A stretch of DNA of 64,000 bases, taken from positions 1 through 64,000 of the forward strand of contig NZ_JAKSXZ010000123.1 in NCBI RefSeq assembly GCF_022829465.1, in the 5' to 3' direction. Positions 9,439-18,125 of this stretch are shown here, one piece after another. The notes below the pieces were generated by a model. The model searched no databases. It worked only from the letters and a program-made list of their open reading frames with translations, and was not told where the DNA came from. Positions within the stretch are counted from its first letter, which is position 1. Each line of letters opens with the position of its first letter. The stretch is from Methylobacterium sp. J-067. GTDB taxonomy: Bacteria; Pseudomonadota; Alphaproteobacteria; Rhizobiales; Beijerinckiaceae. The position numbers and the translations under genes were made by a program.

Positions 9439-10770
9439 TCAAGCTTCGGATGTCGAGGCCGTCCCGGCGCTACGGCCGACGCCCTGATAGGCAAATCCAT
9501 GCTGCGCTGCGATAGCGGGGTCGTAGATGTTGCGCAGATCGACCAGAACCGGCGTGCGCATCGCCATATGAAGACGCTTGAGATCGAGGGCGCGGAAGGC
9601 GTTCCACTCGGTGACGATCACCACCGCGTCGGCCCCTTCTGCACAGGAATAGGCATCTTCCGCGAAGGAGACGGCCGGCAGGAGCGGGCGCGCCTGCTCG
9701 ATCCCCTCGGGATCGTAGGCCCGCACCTTGGCCCCGCCGTCCTGGAGCCCGGCGGCGATGGCGAGCGAGGGCGCCTCGCGCATGTCGTCCGTATCCGGCT
9801 TGAAGGTGAGGCCGAGGAGGGCGATGGTCTTGCCGCGCACCGAACCGCCGCAGGCGCGGATCACCTTGCGCGCCATCGCGCGCTTGCGCTGGTCGTTGAC
9901 GGCGACCACCGTCTCCACGATGCGCAGGGGCATCCCGTGGTCCTGCGCCGTCTTGGCCAAGGCCAGCGTGTCCTTGGGGAAGCACGAGCCGCCATAGCCC
10001 GGCCCGGCATGGAGGAACTTCGTGCCGATGCGGCCATCGAGGCCGATGCCGCGCGCCACCTGCTGCACGTCGGCGCCGACCGCCTCGCACAGGTCGGCCA
10101 TCTCGTTGATGAAGGTGATCTTGGCCGCCAGGAACGCGTTGGCCGCGTACTTGGTGAGTTCGGCCGTGCGGCGTCCCGTCACGAGGATCGGCGAGGCGTT
10201 CAGGTAGAGCGGGCGGTAGACCTCCCGCATCACCGCCTCGGCGCGGGGATCCTCTGTGCCGACGACGATCCGGTCGGGGCGCTTGAAGTCGCCGATGGCG
10301 GCGCCCTCGCGCAGGAATTCCGGGTTCGACACCACGGCGAACTCGGCCTGCGGGACCGTCTCGCGAATGATACGCTCCACCTCGTCGCCCGTGCCCACCG
10401 GCACAGTCGATTTGGTCACGACCACCGTGTAGCCCGACAGGGCCCCGGCGATCTCGCGTGCCGCGTCGTGGACGAAGGACAGGTCCGCGAAGCCGTCGCC
10501 CCGGCGGGAGGGCGTGCCCACCGCGATGAACACGGCGTCGGCGCCGGCCACCGCCTCGCGCAGTTCCGTGCGGAACGAGAGCCGGCCCTGACGCACGTTG
10601 TCGGCAACGAGGGATTCGAGCCCCGGCTCGTAGATCGGCATCCGGCCCTGTTCGAGGGCGGCGATCTTGGCCGGATCGCGGTCGATGCAGACGACGTCGT
10701 GGCCGAAATCCGCGAGACAGGCGCCGGATACCAGTCCGACATACCCCGCCCCGATCATCGCGATACGCAT
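9439..10770 (-). CDS. UDP-glucose 6-dehydrogenase
   Basis: A 443-residue UDP-glucose/GDP-mannose dehydrogenase family protein. It oxidises UDP-glucose to UDP-glucuronate with two NAD+, supplying uronic acid for exopolysaccharide or lipid A-type glycans. Seen: an N-terminal Rossmann motif MRIAMIGAGYVGLVSG, the SKSTVPVGT-type NAD segment (TKSTVPVGTGDE), and the catalytic cysteine in GYGGSCFPKDTLAL (Cys263). Length fits the family. The ATG at 10770 is preceded by GGGAG at 7 nt spacing. A longer in-frame upstream extension lacks homology and was rejected. GDP-mannose dehydrogenase is the main alternative. Confidence 0.9.
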   Translation of the reverse strand: MRIAMIGAGYVGLVSGACLADFGHDVVCIDRDPAKIAALEQGRMPIYEPGLESLVADNVRQGRLSFRTELREAVAGADAVFIAVGTPSRRGDGFADLSFVHDAAREIAGALSGYTVVVTKSTVPVGTGDEVERIIRETVPQAEFAVVSNPEFLREGAAIGDFKRPDRIVVGTEDPRAEAVMREVYRPLYLNASPILVTGRRTAELTKYAANAFLAAKITFINEMADLCEAVGADVQQVARGIGLDGRIGTKFLHAGPGYGGSCFPKDTLALAKTAQDHGMPLRIVETVVAVNDQRKRAMARKVIRACGGSVRGKTIALLGLTFKPDTDDMREAPSLAIAAGLQDGGAKVRAYDPEGIEQARPLLPAVSFAEDAYSCAEGADAVVIVTEWNAFRALDLKRLHMAMRTPVLVDLRNIYDPAIAAQHGFAYQGVGRSAGTASTSEA

Positions 10771-11035
10771 GCCAATCTCCCGGCAGCCGACCGGGCGGCG
10801 TGCCGCATCGCAGCATGTGCCGCAGACGGCGTCGGCGCAACCGGGCCGCCTTCGCGCGGCCCGATCTGTAGCCACGCAGCAACACCGCGAAATCACGACG
10901 GTTTTTTGACAGCGCCGGAATGCTCGCCACGCGCCGATCGCGGCTTCAACGGCCCGGACAAGTCCTGTAGAAGCACACCGCCCTGAGACCCGAGCCCCCG
11001 CCGAACCCGGGTGGGAAAGCTGGCAAAGGACCGCG

Positions 11036-11929
11036 ATGACCGAACTGCCGAACGTGCACGTGCGCGCCGAGATCCTCGCCCAGGCGCTGCCGCACATGCA
11101 GCGCTACGATCAGGAGATCGTGCTCATCAAGTACGGCGGCCACGCGATGGGCGATGCGGAGGCGGCGCAGACCTTCGCGCAGGACGTGGTCCTCCTCGAA
11201 CAGTCCGGCCTGAAGCCCCTCGTGGTCCATGGCGGCGGGCCGCAGATCGGCCGGATGCTCGACCGGCTGGGCATCCAGTCCGAATTCCGGGGCGGCCTGC
11301 GCGTCACCGATGCCGCCACCGTCGAGGTGGTGGAGATGGTGCTCGCCGGCTCCATCAATAAGCAGATCGTCGGCTGGATCTCGGGGCAGGGCGGCCGGGC
11401 CATCGGCCTGTGCGGCAAGGACGGCAACATGGTCCGCGCCAAGCGCGCCATGAAGACGTTCCGCGATCCCGAGAGCAACGAGGAGCAGGTGCTCGACCTC
11501 GGCCTCGTCGGCGAGCCCGAGCATGTCGAGCGCGGCGTCCTCGACGCGGTGCTGAAGGCGGAGCTGATCCCGGTCCTGGCCCCCGTGGCCTACGGCGCCG
11601 ACGGGCAGACCTACAACGTCAACGCCGACACCTTCGCGGGTGCCATCGCCGGTGCGCTGCGGGCCAAGCGCCTGCTGCTCCTGACCGACGTGCCGGGCGT
11701 GCTCGACAAGGACAAGAAGCTCATTCCCGAACTCACCGTCGAGGATTGCCGCCGCCTCATCGCGGACGGCACCATCACCGGCGGCATGATCCCGAAGATC
11801 GAAACCTGCATGTACGCCCTCGACCGGGGCGTGGAGGCTGTGGTCATCCTCGACGGGAAGGTGAACCACGCGGTTCTGCTGGAGCTTTTCACGAATTACG
11901 GCGCCGGAACGCTGATTCGGCGGGGCTAG
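11036..11929 (+). CDS. argB: Acetylglutamate kinase
   Basis: A 297-residue amino-acid kinase-family enzyme that phosphorylates N-acetyl-L-glutamate, the second step of arginine synthesis. Seen: [10 protein letters not shown] (ATP site), [10 protein letters not shown] (substrate glycine loop) and the [10 protein letters not shown] segment near the C terminus. About 25 residues precede the first strand; such an N-terminal helix is the hallmark of hexameric, arginine-inhibited enzymes, so feedback inhibition is likely. A weak AAAGGA lies upstream of the ATG. It is followed after about 20 bp by a HAD phosphatase on the same strand. Confidence 0.96.
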   Translation: MTELPNVHVRAEILAQALPHMQRYDQEIVLIKYGGHAMGDAEAAQTFAQDVVLLEQSGLKPLVVHGGGPQIGRMLDRLGIQSEFRGGLRVTDAATVEVVEMVLAGSINKQIVGWISGQGGRAIGLCGKDGNMVRAKRAMKTFRDPESNEEQVLDLGLVGEPEHVERGVLDAVLKAELIPVLAPVAYGADGQTYNVNADTFAGAIAGALRAKRLLLLTDVPGVLDKDKKLIPELTVEDCRRLIADGTITGGMIPKIETCMYALDRGVEAVVILDGKVNHAVLLELFTNYGAGTLIRRG

Positions 11930-11951
11930 CAACCTCGGCCGTCTCCGCGCA

Positions 11952-12734
11952 TTGTCGTCGCCCGGCCTCAGGCCGCCCCTCTTTCCTGCGACGGATTCCT
12001 TGTATCAGCCGACGCAAGACCACTTCACCGCCCCGGGCGCCCGGGGCTTCGGCGATGTCGACACCTGGGTGTTCGATCTCGACAACACGCTCTATCCGAG
12101 CGACGCGCGGGTCTGGCCGCAGGTGGACGAGCGCATCACCCTCTACGTGATGCGCCTCTACGGGCTCGACGCCATCTCGGCGCGGGCCCTGCAGAAGTAC
12201 TTCTACCACCGCTACGGGACGACCCTGAAGGCGCTGATGGTCGAGGAGGGCGTGGACCCGCACGACTTCCTCGACTTCGCCCACGACATCGACCACTCCA
12301 CGATCAAGCTCGACGCCCCCCTCGGCGCGGCGATCGAGAAGCTGCCCGGCCGCAAGCTGATTCTCACCAACGGCTCCCGCCGCCACGCGGAGAACGTCGC
12401 GGCCAAGCTCGGCATCCTCGACCATTTCGAGGACGTGTTCGACATCGCGGCGGCCGACTTCGTACCGAAGCCCGAGCGCGTCACCTACGAGCGCTTCCTG
12501 AAGGCGCATGGCGTCGAGCCGACGCGCTCGGCCTTGTTCGAGGACATCGCCCGCAACCTCGCCGTGCCACACGACCTCGGCATGGCGACGGTGCTCGTGG
12601 TGCCCCGGATCGTCGACCCCTATCGCGAGGCGTTCGAGCAGGAGGCGGTGCAGGAGCCGCATATCGACCACATCACCGACGACCTCGCGGGCTTCCTCAC
12701 CACCTGCGTGCAGCCGGTGGTCGGCACGGCATGA
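11952..12734 (+). CDS. HAD-superfamily pyrimidine 5'-nucleotidase
   Basis: A 260-residue haloacid dehalogenase-like hydrolase of the SDT1/PHM8 pyrimidine 5'-nucleotidase group. Seen: motif I FDLDNTLYPSD with the nucleophile and acid aspartates, motif II LILTNGSR, and a motif III/IV region with KPERVTYE and FEDIARNL. It would dephosphorylate nucleotides such as UMP/CMP; the true substrate is not proven. The start is uncertain: TTG at 11952, or TTG at 12000, which gives a protein beginning LYQPTQDHF. It overlaps the next gene by 4 bp. Confidence 0.85.
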   Translation: MSSPGLRPPLFPATDSLYQPTQDHFTAPGARGFGDVDTWVFDLDNTLYPSDARVWPQVDERITLYVMRLYGLDAISARALQKYFYHRYGTTLKALMVEEGVDPHDFLDFAHDIDHSTIKLDAPLGAAIEKLPGRKLILTNGSRRHAENVAAKLGILDHFEDVFDIAAADFVPKPERVTYERFLKAHGVEPTRSALFEDIARNLAVPHDLGMATVLVVPRIVDPYREAFEQEAVQEPHIDHITDDLAGFLTTCVQPVVGTA

Positions 12735-13141
12735 GCGGCCTCGCGGGACTGCGGGCGCCGGACCTCGCCGAGATCGAGGCCCTGGCGCACGACGCCTTCG
12801 CCGCCCTGCCGCTGGCCTTCCGCACCCGCTGCGCGGGCGTGACGATCCATGTCGAGGATTTCCCCGACGAGCAGACGCTCGACGAGATGAACTGCGAGAG
12901 CGAGTTCGACATCCTCGGCCTGTTCCGGGGCGTCGGGCTCGCGCAGTCCGGCGAAGTCGAGACGGGGCGGATGCCGAACGCCGTGTGGCTCTACCGCCGG
13001 CCGATCCTCGATTACTGGGCCGAGCACGACGAGTCGCTGGGCGACCTCATCACCCATGTGCTGGTCCACGAGATCGGCCACCATTTCGGCCTCTCCGACG
13101 AGGACATGGACCGCATCGAAGCCGCCGCCAACGAGGTCTGA
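12731..13141 (+). CDS. Metallopeptidase-like minimal zincin
   Basis: A 136-residue small protein of the family annotated as metallopeptidase (DUF1025-type). Its core is the zinc motif HEIGHHFGLSD near the C terminus: HEXXH plus a downstream Asp as likely third ligand. The N-terminal part carries the VTIHVEDFPDE and LYRRPILDYW segments typical of the family. No secretion signal is present, so it is cytoplasmic. The ATG overlaps the stop of the HAD phosphatase gene (ATGA), so the two are translationally coupled, as is common in Alphaproteobacteria. Its substrate is unknown. Confidence 0.85.
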   Translation: MSGLAGLRAPDLAEIEALAHDAFAALPLAFRTRCAGVTIHVEDFPDEQTLDEMNCESEFDILGLFRGVGLAQSGEVETGRMPNAVWLYRRPILDYWAEHDESLGDLITHVLVHEIGHHFGLSDEDMDRIEAAANEV

Positions 13142-13161
13142 CGGGCGCGGATCCGATCGCC

Positions 13162-14499
13162 CTACTCGATGATCTGCTCGTCACCCGCCAAGGCGAGGGT
13201 GCGAAGCTGCCCGAGAGCCCTGGCGAGGTCGTCGCGGCTCGGCGAGGCGAGGGCGATCCGAACCGCGTTCTGCGCATGGCCCGGCGTCACCGCGAAGGCC
13301 GAGGCAGGGATGATCGCCATGCCGCGCCGGAACGCGGCGTTCGTGTAGGCCTCCGCGCGCCACTGGTCGGGCAGCCGAAACCACAGGTGATAGGCGCGGG
13401 GATCCCCGACGATCTCAAGATCGGCCAGCACCCGTCGCGCGATGGCCTGCCGCTCCGCGGCGTCCTTGCGCTTGATGGCGGCGAGACGTTCGGCGTCGCC
13501 GCCGCTCATCCAGTGGACGCCTGCCGCGAGGGAGAAGCCGGTCGCCGACCAGCCCCCCTGGCGCAGGGACACACCGAGCCGCTCGCCCAATCCCGGAGGG
13601 GCCACGAGCATTCCGATCGTCAGCCCCGGCGCCACCCGCTTCGAGAGGCTGTCGATCAGGATCACGTTCTCCGGCGCGAGCGCCGCCAGCGGCTTCGTAT
13701 CGGCGAGGAAGCCATAAACGGCGTCCTCGATGGCGACGATGCCGGTTCTCCGCAGGACGGCAGCGAGAGCCGCCCGGCGCTGCGCGCCCATCGTCGTGCC
13801 GAGGGGGTTCTGCAAGCTCGGCTGAAGGTAGAGGCCGCTCAACGGCGTGACACGGTGCGTCTGTAAGACGGCGTCCGGGCACAGGCCTTCGTCATCCATG
13901 GCGAGGGGGATGAGGGCGATCCCGAGGCGCGATGCGATTCCCTTCACTACCGGGTAGGTAAGCGGCTCGCACCCGACCCGCTCGCCCGGCGAGGCGAGGG
14001 CCGCCAGGGCGGCGGCGATACCTTGCCGGCCATTGCCCGCGAAGCGGATGTCGGCCGGCGCCGGCGCGTAGCCCTCCGCCGCGAGGAACGACGCCGCCAC
14101 CGCCTGCGCATGTGGCGTGCCGGTGGGGCCATGCTGCTGGAGCGCCGCCTCGATTGCGCCGCTGCGTCCGAGCTTGGCCAGCGTCTCGGCGAGAACCGCT
14201 TCCTGCTCGGGCAGGTACGTCATGGTTCGCTGCAGGTCGACCGCGCTGGGCGGCGGCTCGGGGGGGACCGCCCGCGACGTGCCGAGGTCCGAGCGGACAT
14301 AAGTCCCGCGCCCGACCTCTCCGATCACCAGCCCCCGGCGCGCCAGTTCGGCATAGACGCGGCTCGCGGTCGAGACCGCGATGCCCCGCGCGTAGGCGAA
14401 CTCCCGCTGAGGAGGCAACCGGTCGCCCGGCCGGAGCCTACCCGCCGCCATGTCGGCGGCGACCTCATCGGCAACACCCCGGAAGTCCGTCGACGGCAT
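13162..14499 (-). CDS. MocR-type transcription factor (GntR helix-turn-helix fused to aminotransferase domain)
   Basis: A 445-residue MocR/PdxR-like regulator. The N-terminal winged helix (~1-75, RLPPQREFAYARGIAVSTAS) is joined to a class I aminotransferase fold (~100-440) with the PLP lysine in IDSLSKRVAPGLTIG. Such proteins use PLP or an amino compound as effector. The ATG at 14499 has GGAG 6 nt upstream. It diverges from the small DUF1127 gene across about 100 bp containing repeated TCCGAT/ATCGGA half-sites, so that gene and its own promoter are the likely targets. Confidence 0.88.
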   Translation of the reverse strand: MPSTDFRGVADEVAADMAAGRLRPGDRLPPQREFAYARGIAVSTASRVYAELARRGLVIGEVGRGTYVRSDLGTSRAVPPEPPPSAVDLQRTMTYLPEQEAVLAETLAKLGRSGAIEAALQQHGPTGTPHAQAVAASFLAAEGYAPAPADIRFAGNGRQGIAAALAALASPGERVGCEPLTYPVVKGIASRLGIALIPLAMDDEGLCPDAVLQTHRVTPLSGLYLQPSLQNPLGTTMGAQRRAALAAVLRRTGIVAIEDAVYGFLADTKPLAALAPENVILIDSLSKRVAPGLTIGMLVAPPGLGERLGVSLRQGGWSATGFSLAAGVHWMSGGDAERLAAIKRKDAAERQAIARRVLADLEIVGDPRAYHLWFRLPDQWRAEAYTNAAFRRGMAIIPASAFAVTPGHAQNAVRIALASPSRDDLARALGQLRTLALAGDEQIIE

Positions 14500-14519
14500 A
14501 ATTGCTCCGAGCACAATGT

Positions 14520-14594
14520 TCCGATTGATCCGATGCAATTAGCGGGGCACATCGGAGCATGCAATCCCGGCCGGACTGCTTCCTCACCATCGGA
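14520..14594. promoter_or_regulatory. Candidate MocR operator (repeated TCCGAT/ATCGGA half-sites)
   Basis: Two direct TCCGAT copies (14520-14525, 14529-14534) are followed by two inverted ATCGGA copies (14551-14556, 14589-14594) in the gap between the divergent regulator and the DUF1127 gene. MocR regulators commonly bind repeated half-sites in their own divergent promoter. Binding is inferred only. Confidence 0.4.
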
Positions 14595-14603
14595 TCAGTC
14601 ATC

Positions 14604-14804
14604 ATGTCCGCGCACTTCGTGATCTCCGCCCGCCCGGTCTCGCTGACGCCGCCGAAGGACGGCATCGCATGGCCGAGCCTGTGGCTGCGCCGCCTCCAGA
14701 ACCGGCGCGCCCTCGCCTGCCTTGACCCGGATCAGATCCGGGAAGTGGGTCTCGATCCGTTCGTCATCCGCGACGAGATCCTGAAGCCGCTCTGGCGGCC
14801 GTGA
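14604..14804 (+). CDS. DUF1127-family small protein
   Basis: A 66-residue basic/aromatic small protein ending in the DUF1127-like pattern LWLRRLQNRRALACLDPDQI...GLDPFVIRDEILKPLW. DUF1127 proteins are widespread in Alphaproteobacteria; some are linked to RNA turnover and phosphate or C-source physiology in Agrobacterium and Rhodobacter, but no function is set here. The ATG at 14604 fits the family length; an in-frame ATG at 14559 would add 15 residues with a poorly placed ribosome site. It diverges from the MocR regulator, which may control it. Confidence 0.75.
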   Translation: MSAHFVISARPVSLTPPKDGIAWPSLWLRRLQNRRALACLDPDQIREVGLDPFVIRDEILKPLWRP

Positions 14805-14933
14805 AGCCGAACACCAGACGGTCGACAAGCGACGCGCGCTGGTGTAGGAGCCCGGCCAACTCACAACAGGATCGCCGAAATCCTGGTGCTCGCCACCCTC
14901 GGGGCGGTTGGGCGCAACGGCTGGAGCATTATC

Positions 14934-15341
14934 ATGAACATCATCGAGCAGCTGGAGCGCGAGGAAGTCGCGCGCCTCGCCAAGACCATTCCCGATTTCG
15001 AGCCGGGCGACACGGTCATCGTCAACGTTCGCGTGAAGGAAGGCGAGCGGACCCGCGTCCAGGCCTACGAGGGCGTCTGCATCGCCCGTTCCGGCGGCGG
15101 CCTCAACGAGAGCTTCACCGTCCGCAAGATCTCCTACGGCGAGGGCGTCGAGCGCGTCTTCCCGGTCCACTCCCCGATGATCGATTCGATCAAGGTGGTC
15201 CGTCGCGGTAAGGTGCGTCGCGCCAAGCTGTACTACCTGCGTGACCGTCGCGGGAAGTCGGCCCGTATCGTCGAGCGCAGCGACCGCGCCGCGAAGCCCG
15301 CCAAGGGCGCTCCGGCCTCGGCTCCCGCCGCCGCCGAGTAA
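14934..15341 (+). CDS. rplS: 50S ribosomal protein L19
   Basis: A 135-residue ribosomal protein at the 30S/50S interface. The signature is clear: [12 protein letters not shown], then [37 protein letters not shown] and [24 protein letters not shown]. The tail is Ala/Pro/Lys-rich, as is common in this group. The ATG at 14934 has GGAG at 8 nt. A terminator lies 30 bp downstream. Confidence 0.97.
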   Translation: MNIIEQLEREEVARLAKTIPDFEPGDTVIVNVRVKEGERTRVQAYEGVCIARSGGGLNESFTVRKISYGEGVERVFPVHSPMIDSIKVVRRGKVRRAKLYYLRDRRGKSARIVERSDRAAKPAKGAPASAPAAAE

Positions 15342-15370
15342 GTCTTCGGCGCCAAGGCCGACACAAAATA

Positions 15371-15402
15371 GCCCGCCCGGCTTGGCCGAGGCGGGCTTTT
15401 TC
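15371..15402. terminator. Rho-independent terminator after rplS
   Basis: Arms GCCCGCC (15371-15377) and GGCGGGC (15390-15396) are followed by TTTTTC on the plus strand. The opposite strand has a TATTTT tail, so the hairpin can also serve the converging transglycosylase gene. Confidence 0.85.
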
Positions 15403-15419
15403 GTGGGGCCGGCGCCGTC

Positions 15420-16616
15420 TCAGCGGCGCAGGGCTTCGAGCACCTTGCCGCCGGGACGGCCGGTCGCCGGCATGCCGAGCTTGCGCTCGATGTCCTTGAT
15501 CGCGTCGCGGGTCTTCTGGCCGACCTTCCCGTCCGGCTCGCCGACATCGTAGCCCATGCTGGTGAGGCGCACCTGCAGGTCGCGGCGCTCGGCCCGCGAC
15601 AGCGGCGGATCGTCGGTCGGCCACGCTACCTGCACCCCCGGCCGCCCACGCAGGCGGTCGGACAGGACGGCGATGGCGAGGCCGTAGGATTCGGCGGCGT
15701 TGTAGGAATAGATCGCGTCGAAGTTCCGGGTCACGAGGAAGGCCGGGCCGCCGGCACCGGCCGGGGCGATGATGCCCGCCGCGCCCTCGCCCGAGAGGGG
15801 GCGCCCGTCGACGCGGGTGACGCCGAGCGACGCCCAGTGCGAGACCGGCTTCTTGTTCTTCCGGCCGGCGGCGGGCACGTTGAAGCCCGCGGGCAGGCGC
15901 ACCTCATAGCCCCAGGGCTGCCCGTTCTGCCACTTGGCGACGTGCAGGAAGTTCGCCGTCGAGGCGACGGCATCCGCCACCGAATCGACCACGTCGCGGC
16001 GCCCGTCCCCGTCGCCGTCGACGGCGAGGCGCTGGTAGGTGGTCGGCATGAACTGGGTCTGGCCGAAGGCCCCGGCCCAGGAGCCGGTCAGCCGCTCCGG
16101 CGCGATGTCACCCCGGTCGATGATTTTCAGGGTGGCCATCAGCTCGCCCCGGAAGAAGTCCCGGCGGCGGTTGCCGGAGCAGGCGAGGGTGGCGAGCGAC
16201 TGCACCAGCGGCATCTTGCCGAGGTTCTTGCCGAAGTTCGATTCCACGCCCCACACGGCGGCGATGGTGTAGCGGTCCACGCCGTAGCGGGCCTCGGCGC
16301 GGGCGAGGGCGTCGGCGTGCTGGCGCATGGCGGCGCGCCCATCCTCGACCCGCTCGTCGTCCACGAGGGCGGCCATGTAATCCCAGATCGGCGTCTTGAA
16401 CTCGGGCTGGGCCTGCGAGAGCTCGATCACCTTGTCGTCGTAGGTGATGCCGGCGGTGGCGGCCTCGAACGCCCGGCCCGAGAAGCCGGCGGCGGAGGCC
16501 TGGGCGCGCAGGCCCGCGAGACACCCGTCGAAATCGGCGCGGGCCGGCGCCGCCGAGAGGCCGGCGAGAAGGCTCAGCGCCACGGCGAGCCCCTGTCCGT
16601 TGGTCGGCTTCGGCAT
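15420..16616 (-). CDS. Secreted lytic murein transglycosylase (MltB type) with C-terminal peptidoglycan-binding domain
   Basis: A 398-residue periplasmic enzyme that cleaves the MurNAc-GlcNAc bond with formation of 1,6-anhydroMurNAc. It has a signal peptide ending AAPARA. The catalytic glutamate is in VWGVESNFG (Glu125), with FGQTQFMPTTY and DGDGRRDVVDSVADAVAS as in MltB/SltB. A PGBD-like repeat closes the protein (RLTSMGYDVGEPDGKVGQKT). The ATG at 16616 has GAGGG 9 nt upstream; an ATG at 16631 is the alternative. It converges on rplS. Confidence 0.92.
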   Translation of the reverse strand: MPKPTNGQGLAVALSLLAGLSAAPARADFDGCLAGLRAQASAAGFSGRAFEAATAGITYDDKVIELSQAQPEFKTPIWDYMAALVDDERVEDGRAAMRQHADALARAEARYGVDRYTIAAVWGVESNFGKNLGKMPLVQSLATLACSGNRRRDFFRGELMATLKIIDRGDIAPERLTGSWAGAFGQTQFMPTTYQRLAVDGDGDGRRDVVDSVADAVASTANFLHVAKWQNGQPWGYEVRLPAGFNVPAAGRKNKKPVSHWASLGVTRVDGRPLSGEGAAGIIAPAGAGGPAFLVTRNFDAIYSYNAAESYGLAIAVLSDRLRGRPGVQVAWPTDDPPLSRAERRDLQVRLTSMGYDVGEPDGKVGQKTRDAIKDIERKLGMPATGRPGGKVLEALRR

Positions 16617-16721
16617 GGCGGGAACCCTCATGTCGGCAGGCGGAATCTGGGCGCGGATTCAGGCGGCATGAGGGTTAACGAAGGGTGACGGAACGCCCGT
16701 CACCCCCTGTCGCCCGAGGCC

Positions 16722-17324
16722 TCAGGCCCATTCACGCGCGGCGAGCTTCTGCTCGTAGGCGTCGATGGTTGAGCCTCGCTCCAGCGTCGTCCCGATCTCG
16801 TCCAGCCCGTTCAGCAGGTTGTGCTTCCGGCCGGGCTCGATGTCGAAATGCAGGGTGCCGCCATCGGGGCCACGGATCGTCTGGGTTTCGAGGTCGACCG
16901 TCAGCGTGGCGTTGGCGCCGCGCTCGGCATCCTCGAACAGCTTCTCCAGATCCTCCGGCGCGACGCGGATCGCCAGGATGCCGTTCTTCGCGCAGTTGTT
17001 GAAGAAGATGTCGGCGAAGCTCGTGGAGATCACGCAGCGGATGCCGAAATCGGCCAGCGCCCAGGGCGCGTGCTCGCGGGACGAGCCACAGCCGAAGTTG
17101 TCGCCGACCACGAGGATCTTGGACTGGCGGTAGGCGGGCTGGTTCAGGATGAAGTCCGGGTTCTCGGAGCCGTCCTCGCGGTAGCGCATCTCCGCGAACA
17201 GGCTCTTGCCGAGGCCGGTGCGCTTGATCGTCTTGAGATACTTGGCCGGGATGATCCGGTCGGTATCGACGTTGATCGTCCGCATGGGCGCCGCGACGCC
17301 CTCCAGAGTCGTGAACTTGTCCAT
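16722..17324 (-). CDS. leuD: 3-isopropylmalate dehydratase small subunit
   Basis: A 200-residue LeuD: with LeuC it isomerises 2- to 3-isopropylmalate in leucine synthesis. Seen: [22 protein letters not shown] at the N terminus, the swivelling-domain loop [15 protein letters not shown], and [17 protein letters not shown]. Length is normal. leuC is not in the window, as is usual where the two are unlinked. The ribosome site is weak (AAAGACG before the ATG). Confidence 0.97.
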   Translation of the reverse strand: MDKFTTLEGVAAPMRTINVDTDRIIPAKYLKTIKRTGLGKSLFAEMRYREDGSENPDFILNQPAYRQSKILVVGDNFGCGSSREHAPWALADFGIRCVISTSFADIFFNNCAKNGILAIRVAPEDLEKLFEDAERGANATLTVDLETQTIRGPDGGTLHFDIEPGRKHNLLNGLDEIGTTLERGSTIDAYEQKLAAREWA

Positions 17325-17393
17325 CGTCTTTTTGGTGCCGGTCGGGTTTCTGGAATCGCTCCGGTGTAGCAGCCTCTTGGCCGGGCCGGAAGT

Positions 17394-18119
17394 TCAGGCG
17401 TGCTCCCGCCGCAGGGTGCCGTCGTGGAGGGCCGAGGCGATGAGGGCGCCCGCGATGCCCGCCGCCGCCAGCGCCCGCAGGTCCTCCGGCCCCCGCACCC
17501 CGCCCGCCGCATAGACGCGGCGGCTCGGCGCCCGCGCGCGGATTGCTTGCAGGGCGGGGAGGTCGGGACCGGACCCGGCGCCGACGCTCGCCAGCGTCAT
17601 GGCGATGACGTCGGCGGGCCAGAGGGTGGCGTCCTCGTGCAGGCTGTCGGGCCCCATCCGCTCGCCGCCGCGCGTGTCGAGGGACAGCACCGCCCGGTCG
17701 CCGAGGGCCGTCACGAGGGCGGCGTCCCCCTGGCTCTCGGTGCCGATCACCGGGCGTCCCAGTCCCTCGGCCAGGAACGCCTCCACCCCATCGGCCCGCG
17801 CGAATCCGGCATCGACCCACAGGCTGGTGCCGGGGCAGGCGGCGATGATGGCGCGCAGCGCTGCGAGGTCCGGCGCGGCCCCGTCGATGATGGCATCGAG
17901 ATCGGCCACGTAGAGGCACCGCGCCGGCCATGCCCGCAGCAGGCCGGACGCCACGGCGGCGGGGTCGGATCCCTTTGCCAAGGGCGTCTCGATCGGGGCA
18001 TAGGTGGCGCGCTCGCCCCGGCGCGCCCGGACCACGCGGCCCCCGCGCAGGTCCAGCACCGGAATCACCGCGAAGCCGGGAGCCCCGGCCGCGTCCCCCA
18101 CTCTCTCGAAGCTCGTCAT
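17394..18119 (-). CDS. HisA/HisF-like TIM-barrel protein of the C1-cofactor (H4MPT/methylofuran) locus
   Basis: A 241-residue (beta/alpha)8 protein of the HisA family. Seen: VIPVLDLRGGRVVRARRGER at the N terminus, LYVADLDAI, and near the C terminus VYAAGGVRGPEDL with the family phosphate-binding glycines. True HisA is usually encoded within a his operon; here the partner is a divergent H4MPT-linked protein, so a role in methanopterin or methylofuran biosynthesis is inferred. The proposed ATG is 6 bp from the ATG of the divergent gene. No good ribosome site is visible, and a later GTG could be used. The exact reaction is unknown. Confidence 0.75.
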   Translation of the reverse strand: MTSFERVGDAAGAPGFAVIPVLDLRGGRVVRARRGERATYAPIETPLAKGSDPAAVASGLLRAWPARCLYVADLDAIIDGAAPDLAALRAIIAACPGTSLWVDAGFARADGVEAFLAEGLGRPVIGTESQGDAALVTALGDRAVLSLDTRGGERMGPDSLHEDATLWPADVIAMTLASVGAGSGPDLPALQAIRARAPSRRVYAAGGVRGPEDLRALAAAGIAGALIASALHDGTLRREHA

Positions 18120-18125
18120 CCGCGC

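Noticed and set aside
10906..10911. TTGACA ahead of argB
   Set aside because: No -10-like sequence at 16-18 nt; the downstream bases are entirely GC-rich, so I do not call a promoter.
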